Source: Microglena sp. YARC (taxonomy: Eukaryota > Chlorophyta > Chlorophyceae > Chlamydomonadales > Chlamydomonadaceae). From it: a stretch of DNA of 64,000 nucleotides. The translations under genes were made by a program, and so were the position numbers. The notes below the pieces were generated by a model, which made no database searches, was not told the origin of the DNA, and worked only from the letters and a program-made list of their open reading frames with translations. The stretch lies in assembly GCA_022414725.1 (NCBI GenBank), contig CM039465.1:18248495-18312494 (forward strand), read 5' to 3'. Of this stretch, positions 43,705 through 52,608 are shown one piece after another; positions within the stretch are counted from its first letter, which is position 1; each line of letters begins with the position of its first letter.

Positions 43705-43790
43705 TGAATGTTTCTTTTTTGGGCTACGCATGGCAGCTTCCAGCCAGATCCGTCAGCCAGCCACTCGGTGAAGCCGAAAGCTCTCAGCTA
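43705..43790 (+). repeat. Dispersed AGCTTCCAG element, copy
   Basis: TTTCTTTTTTGGGCTACGCA, GGCAGCTTCCAGCCAGATCC, GTCAGCCAGCCACTCGG, AAGCCGAAAGCTCTCAGCT. This is the fullest of the five copies in the window. No gene was found between 43270 and 45100. Confidence 0.65.
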
Positions 43791-44295
43791 CATAGTATTG
43801 TATTTTTTGCCCGTCCTGCCATCTTCCCGCTACCTTAATAAGAAATTACTAACAGGTGGAAGCTGGGCGGAAGCGAGCTATTGTGTGGGGGAAGATTGAG
43901 TATGTGACTTATTATTTGATCTAGCGTATCCAATACCGTCTGGGTGGAAAACATGATGTAAGGCTGGGTGAAGTCTCGTACTTAAAGAATTCGTTTACTG
44001 CATCTAGGCAAAGTTTAAGGTGAGTATGTGATGTGATTATTCCCCTCAGGACTAAAGCCCACCTTTATTTGATGCGGCTTGAAGGCAGGATCTAAGGGCC
44101 GAGTGCACAACTGCAATTCATCTGACCAGGTTGCTAGGGGTAGTGATGAAAGTCAATCTTGGCAAGTGGTCTGGCATGCTGACATGCTCCTCCTTACCAA
44201 CAAGTGCCTCAATAGTTTGTAGGAACTTCTCCGCCTTTCTTTCTGAATCCTTAGTGGGCACTATTTTGTGTTCCTCCTAGGGTGAAAATCATTTC

Positions 44296-44345
<50 letters not shown>

Positions 44346-44346
44346 C
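44296..44346. repeat. (AAC)n trinucleotide repeat
   Basis: About 16 uninterrupted CAA/AAC units after CATTTC. It lies in a short frame on each strand (poly-T or poly-V) but no gene is visible around it. Confidence 0.9.
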
Positions 44347-45289
44347 GGTTCCAGCAGCTTGGTCGACAAGAAACAAACTGCCAGAATCTGGTGCAGCTGC
44401 TTGGGCATCCATGCTAGGAAACTTGTACTTTAACTTGGTTACCACAGCCCTTAAGGCTGCTCGCCGCCTTCGGCAGTAACATCAATATTTTAAAACTTGT
44501 TACCAGAATTAATTTGATCCAATATCTGTATACAATCATTGATAAACAGAGATCAGTTCTCATGGCCTTCCGCATTTGGATTGCACATCATCCAACTGCC
44601 CATATAATTGTGTCGAGACCGTCTTACTTCTGTGGAGTTTCGCTGCTTTTCGTTCTGAACCCTCTGGCCGGTGGGTTCTCTGACACACTGTCCTGCTCTG
44701 CCACTTGATTAGTGCCTGAACATGCGTTACAGTACATAGGCAGGCCATGTACATTAACATAGGCAGGCCATTGCTGGCCCAAGACAAGCTCCCACCATAT
44801 GTATGTATGTTACAGTTCAGGGGTAGGCCGAACAGGCTAAGGGACTTGCACAACCGTATAGGAAGGGCTTAAAAGAAAGAACACTGATGAACTAAACCCC
44901 ACACAATCGTTTAACCGACAGGGCCCCTGAGTTCGTGCTATAGCGATAATTTGATTCCATTACACCCTTACGCGGTGGTGTCCTTAATGTCACGTCCTGT
45001 GAGTGACCATTTCAGTCAGCCTTGCCTTACTGACTGCATTACACGGATGTTACAATTTCGATATAAATTTCAATTCCATAACACCCAATAAGATAGCTCG
45101 TTAATTGCTTCCCCAGGGATGGGACCTAAGAGACGCGGTACTTGGCAAAATGATTGTCTGAAGGGGGCGGCATTCATGAATCAGCAGCAGGTGGAATGGG
45201 GTAAAGGGGCACTTTCTTTCACATTCAAAATAATCGAATTGGCAGACGGTGGGCAGCCCAGAGTTGGCAGAAGAACCATACACCAATCC

Positions 45290-45505
45290 AATGTAACAAG
45301 TTCGATGCAGCGTCGCCTGTGTCGCTAAAAATGACGGATAGTGATCGCGACGGAGCAACAGGTGGTAAGGGAAGCGAGTTAGTTACGAGACCGTTGCCTG
45401 ACGCGCCTGGCTTCATCATGATCAGACGGTCGGTCGATCGACCGGACAAATGGGTAACACTGAGGGCTCCCGCCCCCCAGAAGGGGGGGCTCCGCCAAAA
45501 AATCA
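45290..45505 (+). mobile_element. Dispersed element with G/C hairpin end, copy
   Basis: Contains CAACAGGTGGTAAGG, CGAGTTAGTTACGAGAC, GACGGTCGGTCGATCG and the terminal GGGCTCCCGCCCCCCAGAAG / GGGGGGGCTCCGCC hairpin. It is most like the copy at 50876-51068; the left boundary is uncertain. Confidence 0.6.
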
Positions 45506-45705
45506 GTCAAAAGTGCAAACCTAAATCGTGTTACAATTTTCTCGCTTCTACAACGCGGTTAGCTCAATTCGATGACAAGCCTGGTAATGTTTTGCTCCAA
45601 CTTCAAGTTCAAGTTATTTATTGCCCAAACAAAAGAATACACACGTTATTAAGTTATTGACTCTACTTGCAAAAGTGCGCAGTTCCAACTTCCAAGTTTC
45701 CAAGC

Positions 45706-45860
45706 ACTAGGGTTGTTCAAGGGTAATTTAAAAGCCACGTTTTGAGACGTACCTGCAATGAACGTCAACGTTTCGTGAGCTAAAATCCAAGTTGCATGAG
45801 CCAAATCTATGTTTGTTTGCAACCGACCCTCCAAAATCTGAGTTCTAAAACAACCCTAGT
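45706..45860. mobile_element. 155-bp inverted-repeat element with ACTAGGGTTGTT ends
   Basis: ACTAGGGTTGTT at 45706-45717 is the exact reverse complement of AACAACCCTAGT at 45849-45860. If the ends are taken as GGGTTGTT, the flanking TA on each side fits a TA target duplication as in mariner-like or Stowaway-like MITEs. The interior has no coding capacity. Confidence 0.65.
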
Positions 45861-45891
45861 TGGCAAATCCTTCTCACACACATAAAGACAG

Positions 45892-46064
45892 CAGGGTTGT
45901 TCAGGAAGTTGTCCTACGTCGTAAACGCAACGTTAAAGGGTCCGCTGCGTCGCAGACGTAGCCTCAGTGGGTTGTTTGTGTCTCAGGACGCAGGCTATGG
46001 AATTGGTTGCGTCTGTACAATTGGTTGAGCCTCAGGACACAGAGGTGGGGGTCCTCCTGAACCC
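45892..46064. mobile_element. Inverted-repeat element with CAGGGTT...TCAGGA ends
   Basis: CAGGGTTGTTCAGGA on the left is opposed by TCCTGAACCCTG on the right (12 of 15 positions, with a 2-3 base gap). The interior repeats GCCTCAGG and GGTTGYGTCT. It shares GGGTTGTTCA with the element just before it. No clear target duplication. Confidence 0.45.
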
Positions 46065-46089
46065 TGATTGGCATATCCTCCTGACACCA

Positions 46090-47210
46090 TATATATACAA
46101 TTAACAAGTTAGTTTAATATAATAATACTGTTGAGACCGACCGGTGCTTTTATGATCCGGTACAACACTACCCCCAGTCCATACAAACACCTGCATGGTA
46201 CATTGGTGGTACAGAATGCATACACGGTAGGACGCAAGCATTAGTATGCAGGGCCCATTGAAATACAAATACATCCTTCTGACACAACATGTAGACAAAC
46301 CTAACAAGTCAATCTAATCCAAGAATACTGTTGAGACTGAGCGGTTCTTTTATGACCTATCACACTACCACCGGTTCATACAGACCTGCATGGTACATTG
46401 GTGGTACAGAATGCATACACGGTAGGACTCGAGCATTAGTATGCTTGGCCCATTGAAATACGTCCCTCTGAAACCACATGTAGACACACTTAAGAAGTTT
46501 GTTTAATATTATAATACTGTTGAGACCGAGCAGTGCTTTTATGACCCGGTACCACACTACCACCGGTCCATACAAACACCTGCATGGTACATTGGTGGTA
46601 TAGAATGCATATACGGTAGGACTCAGGCATTAGTATGTTGGGCCTATTGAAATACATCCTTCTGGCACCAAAAAGACTAAACAAACAAACTAAACTAAAA
46701 CATAATGTACGTGTATGACCCGCGAAGTGATACCACACTACCTTCGGTTTATACAACACTCAAACACCTGCAAGGTACATCGGTAGTATAGAACGGCTAC
46801 CCGGTAGGCCTCAGGCATTAGTATGTTGGGCCCAATGAAATACATCCTTCTGCCACCACTTGTAGACACACCAAATAGGGTGCGTGTATGACCCACAAAG
46901 TGATACCACACCACCACTGGTACAAACAACAGTCAAACACCTACAGGGTACATTGGCAGTATAGAACGGCTACGCGGTAGGCCTCAGGCATTAGTATGCT
47001 GGGCCCATTGAAACATAAACATAACACCAGCAATAACCTGCACACACCGACTTTTATATTTTCTCTGTACCACCAGTCCATGCCAACAAGTACATGGTAC
47101 TTTGGTAGGACAGAACGGCTACAGGAGTCGGGCATTAGTACATTGGTGGTACAGCATGCATACACGGTAGGACTTGGGCATTAGTATATCTGGGCCATGG
47201 ATATACATAA
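46090..47210. repeat. Tandem repeat of about 190 bp, five to six copies
   Basis: Words in order: AATACTGTTGAGACCGA, CTTTTATGACCCGGTACCAC, TCCATACAAACACCTGCATG, GTACATTGGTGGTA, ACGGTAGGACTCAGGCATTA, GTATGCTGGGCCCATTGAAA. Copies start near 46125, 46324 and 46513, and later ones (to 47210) are shorter and more diverged. Confidence 0.85.
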
Positions 47211-47340
47211 CCCCATTGAATCACCTGTACAGACCGTTTTACCGCATCGATATTATAGCCATTCAGCGGATGATTTGGGCTCAAGGTTTCTGAAGAACCC
47301 GGACTTCGTACATGAAATCGAGAATTTGGCCTGGAAATCT

Positions 47341-47362
47341 GAGAATTCTCGCGAGAATTCTC
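47341..47362. repeat. 22-bp perfect palindrome
   Basis: GAGAATTCTC followed by GCGAGAATTCTC is fully self-complementary across 22 bases. It sits in a weaker inverted repeat that reaches ACTTCG (47303) and CGAAGT (47395). Confidence 0.9.
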
Positions 47363-47555
47363 GATAGTAGGCCTGAAATTCTGAGAACCAAGTCCGAAGT
47401 ACAAAGTGTGCTCCCCAAATCATCCCCTGAATCGCTATAACACATGCCATCATACTGTGGCGCTGGGCACACAAGCAATCCACTATGTATAACATGGCAT
47501 TGTACACGTCAAACCGCGGGCACCTTTGGAGTCCAGTAAGGCATCAGGAAAAACG

Positions 47556-47597
47556 TAATAATCATCATCATCATTATCATCATCATCATCATCATAC
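47556..47597. repeat. (ATC)n microsatellite
   Basis: ATCATCATC with one ATT interruption. Confidence 0.9.
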
Positions 47598-47814
47598 AAG
47601 GGGAGTCATGAAGCCTTCACAAACCACAAGTCCTTTAAAAATTCTTCATTTAAACACTATGATGTGTTATTTATTGAAACACAATGGTGTGTTATTTATT
47701 GGAACAAGCACTAGGCCCACTGATTACTTCTGGGGAGCAGCCTGGCTCTGGAGGACGCCGGAGAGGGGGACGACGTTGGAAGCAGCAGGGTCACTGCGAA
47801 CACAAGCAGGGATA

Positions 47815-48262
47815 AGGGTGAAAGGTGAAGCTGAGTGCAATTCAGGGTGAAGCAGGAGGAAGGGTAAAGGGTGAAGGGTAGGATTCAGGGTAAAAAGTGA
47901 AGGGTGAAGCTGAGTGCGATTCAGGGTAAAGCAGCAGGAAGGGTAAAGGGTGAAGGGTAGGATTCAGGGTAGAGGGTGAAGGGTGAAGCTGAGGGCGATT
48001 CAGGGTAAAGCAGGGTGAAGGGTGAAGGGTAGGATACAGGGTAGAGGGTGATGGGTGAAGCTGAGGGCGATTCTGGGTAAAGCAAGAAGAAGGGTGAAGG
48101 GTAGGATTCAGGATAGAAGGTGAAGGGTGAAGCCGAGTGCGATTCAGGGTAAAGCAGGAAGAAGGGTGAAGGGTGAAGCTGAGGGTGATTTAGGGTGAGG
48201 TAGGAAGAAGGGTGAAGGGTGATCGGTGGGATTCAGGAAGAAGGGTGAAGGGTGAAGCTGGT
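47815..48262 (+). repeat. GGGTGAAGGGTGAAGCTGAG minisatellite
   Basis: Units of about 50-75 bp built from AAGGGTGAAGCTGAGTGCG, ATTCAGGGTAAAGCAG, GAAGGGTAAAGGGTGAAGG and GTAGGATTCAGGGTAGAG. Six to seven copies, G-rich on the plus strand. It is not a canonical telomere repeat. Confidence 0.85.
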
Positions 48263-48734
48263 ATGATCTGTGTGGATTCCCTTTATGGGCCCCTCCATAG
48301 TCCCCTCCTGTGTCGTCATGTGGGTGTTTCCATAAGTAAGTAGTAGCTATCTATTCAGCTACTAGATACTTACCTGTAGATAAGCATCTCCAGGCTACCC
48401 ACGTTTACAATCCATATACTTACTGTGAGGGGTTCAACTTCCTCTTTCTGCTCAAACAGGAGGAGGAAGAGAAATATGACTGGGCAGTTGTGCAGAGTAA
48501 ACAAAATGTGCCCCCCCATATTTTTAAGTCTTGCCAGTTACTTTGTGTTGGTGCTCCCAAACCAGGGTGAACCCCCCCCGTAGAATGGTGCACTGGCATA
48601 ATGTGGCCAGGTGATTCTTCTCAATATGGTGGTCCTACGGTGACAACAGCTAACTCCGGCTTACGCTGTGGTGTCCTTAACATCACGTCCTGTGAGTAAC
48701 TGTATTACACGGATGTAACAATTTCAATTTCAAT

Positions 48735-49148
48735 AAACAAGTCCTAGGCGTGCTGCAAGCGACAATACAAATTGGCAGAGAGTGTTGGCTATTGGAGCAA
48801 AAGGTGGCACCGGAATCGAGTGCAGCGGACCAAAGCCAGGGTTTGCGACAGGGCCAGGGTTTCCTGTTTCTTATCTCTTGTGCAGGGTTCAAAGCGCGCG
48901 CTTTTGCGCTTTTGAGCGCTGACTTTTTGACCCCCTCTGCGCTTTAAGCTCAGTTTTTTGCAACCCCTTGTGGGCGCTGCAAGCATTTTTGCGCTTTTTG
49001 CACTACAAAGCGCAGTTTTTTTGTTGTCAAGTGCGCTAAAGCGCTGGCCAATTTGGCCATTTGAAGTACCCTGCTCTTGTGGTCAAACGGACAACGGAGT
49101 GACCCTGGGGGCTCCCGCCCCCCAGAAGGGGGGGCTCCGCCCAAACAT
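48735..49148 (+). mobile_element. Dispersed element with G/C hairpin end, split by a MITE
   Basis: ACAAGTCCTAGGCGTGC, AAATTGGCAGAGAGTGTTGG, GGAATCGAGTGCAGCGGACC and GGGCCAGGGTTTCCTG match the element at 2330-2545 read on the minus strand. The match resumes after the MITE at 48883-49073 with GTCAAACGGACAACGG, GACCCTGGGGGCTCCCG and the hairpin. The element was thus present before the MITE inserted. Confidence 0.75.
48883..49073 (-). mobile_element. hAT-like MITE, copy 2 (191 bp)
   Basis: Ends CAGGGTTCAAAGCGC and TTTGAAGTACCCTG. The 8 bp CTCTTGTG occurs directly before (48875-48882) and directly after (49074-49081). Read on the minus strand, the interior follows the copy at 49605: CCAGCGCTTTAGCGCACTTG, GTAGTGCAAAAAGCGCAAAA, GGGGTTGCAAAAAACTG. 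It lies inside an older dispersed element. Confidence 0.88.
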
Positions 49149-49604
49149 GATTGAGTTTGCTGGAGTATAGGAGGAAGGCATGAGGCGAGAGACTGAAAGG
49201 CTGGCAGGCCAGAAATAATGCAGACACGCACTCACAAAACATGCACTTGATAAAAGCCTCTCCGGATAGTCTAGAATTATCCGGATAGTCTATGATTATT
49301 TGTGGTTAGAAGCCGCATTTTCAAGTTCTTCCCATTCTACATCTTGCATTCTATCGATTTGTTTTTGGGGACTTTAAGCAGCAGACCGCTTCCATCCGAA
49401 AATAGTTAGGATATCAGTGCTTTCAGAAATGAGCATCCTTATTATAAGTCCCTCTAGCCTAATTGGCTACCCCCAGGACTTCATTATACATTGAAGTCGC
49501 AAAGAAGATCAGGCAGTGCAACAGAATGCACAAAGCAGGTATGCGCCCAAGGTGCTCATATCATTGAGACCTGCTTGTGTTGTCTGAAGGCGTAGGGTAC
49601 CGGT

Positions 49605-49971
49605 CAGGGTACTACATTTTGTCAAATTGGTCAGCGCTTAGAGCGCACGAACGTCAAATTGTTCAGCGTTATGTAGTGCAAAAAGCGCAAAAATTGCGCG
49701 CTGCACCCACAGGGGGTTGAAAAAACTGCGCGAAACGTGCAGTGGGGCTCAAAAAGCGTGCGCGAAATCGCGCTGCCGCGTGCGCTTTGTAGTACCCTGA
49801 TCAGGACTTATGCTCTTCTACAGCTCCAGCGGATGCAGATGAGCCCATAGCTAGACACCGTGAGGCGTAGACAATTAGACAGTGGTGCTTAGGAAAAATC
49901 TTCGGGACCCTCGACCTCAGTTGGAATTACTAAGGGTTGCTAGGGTAATGAATAAGCTTTGTAGTACCCTG
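49605..49971 (+). mobile_element. hAT-like MITE, copy 3, composite form (367 bp)
   Basis: The left end CAGGGTACTACA starts at 49605. The 199-bp stretch to 49803 is a standard member that ends GCTTTGTAGTACCCTG. A further 168 bp of unrelated sequence follows and ends with the identical 16 bases at 49956-49971. The 8-bp duplication GTACCGGT flanks the outer limits (49597-49604 and 49972-49979) and not the inner end. The whole 367 bp therefore appears to have moved as one unit using the second right end. Confidence 0.85.
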
Positions 49972-50340
49972 GTACCGGTTCACCACTGGGTACTGTATTA
50001 AAAAAATATACATACATACATGCACTCACTCACATTTACATTACATATTAAAGTCTACTTGACACAGCGAGGGTGTATGAGACTCTGTGCTTTAAACAAA
50101 AAGAAAAAGCACCCACAAAGCAAAAAAAACCATTACATCAGGGGTGTGTCGAGGACAAACAACCAAACTCCCAACCACCGTTTTGGTGGCGTAGGTATTA
50201 AACCCCCTAGAGCAGGACCCAGATCTCAACATAAGACACTCTATTGGTGGTTGGCTCTATTGGTGGTTGCAAACAAACGGGCTGACCCCCTCAACCTCAC
50301 GCCTGGGAATAATGCGTATAATGTATACATTATTTGAGGC

Positions 50341-50640
50341 CCACTCACACTTGGGGGCCTCAAGACTCTCAGACCTCTTCTTCCTTGTTTAGTTGGTACC
50401 CAGTAAGCCTTGAACCCACTGCCCTATCTTTTACCGAGTACCGCCTCTTTGTTCAGTTTCTACCACTGTAACTATCTTCTTACTTAAGGCACACTCACAC
50501 TTGGGGGCCTTCAGTCTTGATCTGGGAAGCTAAGGCCTCTCCCACATAGAACGCTCCGTCATTGTGCTTGGCGAATGCAAGGCAAGGCTGAACACCCCCA
50601 TGCCCAGCACCAACCCACCCCACGACCCCACCCCCATGCC
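50341..50640 (-). repeat. Two broken copies of the last PEPCK exon, downstream of the gene
   Basis: 50491-50590 repeats about 100 bp of exon 8, including the bases that correspond to the stop codon (ACTCACACTTGGGGGCC), the LASQIKTGG part and the CCCACATAGAACGCTCCGTC part, 180 bp from the original. 50343-50375 repeats only the first 35 bp or so. Both have lost the reading frame. The linker 50600-50665 contains a short tandem of CCATGCCCAGCACCAACCC. Confidence 0.8.
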
Positions 50641-50674
50641 CAGCACCAACCCACCCCACAACCCACCCCCACAC

Positions 50675-52576
50675 TCACACTTGGGGGCCTCCAGTCTTGA
50701 TCTGGGAAGCCAAAGCCTCTCCCACATAGAACGCTCCGTCATTGTACTTGGTGAAGTTCTCCTGGAATCGCTCAGCCAGTGCCTTCAGAGTGGGTAAGGG
50801 GAAGTTGATCAGCACTTAGCTGGTACGCACTTGCGTTTAGGTGGTTTAGTTTTAGGTGGTTCAGGTGGTTTAGCTCAAGTCCTATGCGAGGCAACGAAAC
50901 AAGAGGTGGCAACAGACTGGAGCTGACCGAAGCCAGTTAGTTATGAGACAGTTGGCTGACGAGTCAGGCTTCAATCTTGTGGTCGGATCGGGTCGGACGC
51001 ACAGACAGACTATTGGGTAAACCCTGGGGGCTCCTGTCCCCCAGAAGGGGGGCTCCGCCAAAAAGAGGTGCTGATCAAGTTTTTACCTCCAGAGTGGTAT
51101 CAAACAGGGATTCCCCCCCCCCCCACCCCACCCCCACCCGCTTTATATAGCGATTGCTACTTTTGACCCCGTTTTGGCCAAAATTGCCGCTATACACAGG
51201 TTTTGCCCCTATATGCCCCTAACAAGCTGTAGAAGCTATAAAAGCTATGCAAACGCTGTCCCTGGAGGAGGCCTAAAACCAATAAGCTAGAAAAAACCCA
51301 CTTTCAGATTAAAAAACAAATCCCTGGTATCCACCTTCTTACCTTCAGAGTGGTATCAAACTCCACCTTGTCCGGCCACAAGTTCTCCGGTACAAGAACG
51401 TCTGTTGAGACACCATGGCAGTTGATTGGTACATCAAGGTTGAAGTACTTGGTGGTCACGGTGTCTGACTTCCCCAACTCCCCAGAGTGGATGGCGTCGA
51501 CGATGGCACGTGTGTCCTTCAATTTCATGCGCTTTCCAACTCCGTACTTGCCTCCACTCCAGCCAGTGTTGAGCAGCCAGACGTTGGTTCCGTGGTGGGC
51601 CATCTTGTCAGCCAACATGGCGGCGTACTTGTAAGGGTGCCACATGATGAAGGCAGAGCCGTAGCAAGCGCTGGAGATGGAGTAGGGGGAAGCTGGTCAG
51701 CACATAGCCGGTCAGTACTTGTGTTTAGGTGGTTTAGGGTTAGGTGTTTAGGATTTAGGTGCTTAGGGTTTAGGTGTTTAGGCTTAGGTGGTTCAGGAAA
51801 ATAAGTGCAGACCAGGTAAGTGCTGATCAGCTCCCACCTTTCCAGATTTAGGTGGTTTGGGAAAAGAAGTGCGGACCAGCTAAGTGCTGATCAGCTCCCC
51901 CCTACCCAGGTTTAGGTGCTTTGGGAAAAGAAGTGCTGACCAGGTAAGTGCTGATCAGCTCCCCCCTACCCAGGTTTAGGTGCTTTAGGAAAAGAAGTGC
52001 TGACCAGCTAAGTGCTGATCAGCTCCCCCCTACCCAGGTTTAGGTGCATTAGGAAAAGAAGTGCTGACCAGCTAAGTGCTGATCAGCTCCCCCCTACCCA
52101 GGTTTAGGTGCTTTGGGAAAAGAAGTGCTGAACAGCTAAGTGCTGATCAGCTCCCCCCTACCCAGGTTTAGGTGCTTTAGGAAAAGAAGTGCTGAACAGC
52201 TAAGTGCTGATCAGCTCCCCCCTACCTGAAGGTGGCCTCAGGATCGATGATGCCCATTTCAGTGCCAGCAACCTTGGATGTGTAGCCAGAGACAAAGTGA
52301 TACATGGCCTGCTCCTTGCTGAGCTTGCTGACAGGTGGCAGGACACCGAAGGCATCACAGGTGAGCAGGATGACGTTGGAGGGGTGGCCTCCAACGCAAG
52401 GGATCTTGGCATTGGTAATGTGCTCAATGGGGTAGGATGCCCGGGTGTTCTCAGTGATGCTGGTGTCGTTGTAGTCAACGTCGCGGGTAGAAGGGTCTAG
52501 GACGACGTTCTCCAAGACAGATCCAAACTTGATGGCGTCATATATATCAGGCTCGGTGGTGGGATTCAGGTTGATA

Positions 52577-52608
<32 letters not shown>

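Noticed and set aside
46090..48262. CRISPR-like direct repeats
   Set aside because: Repeats are long or directly adjacent, with no unique spacers of constant size, and the genome is eukaryotic.
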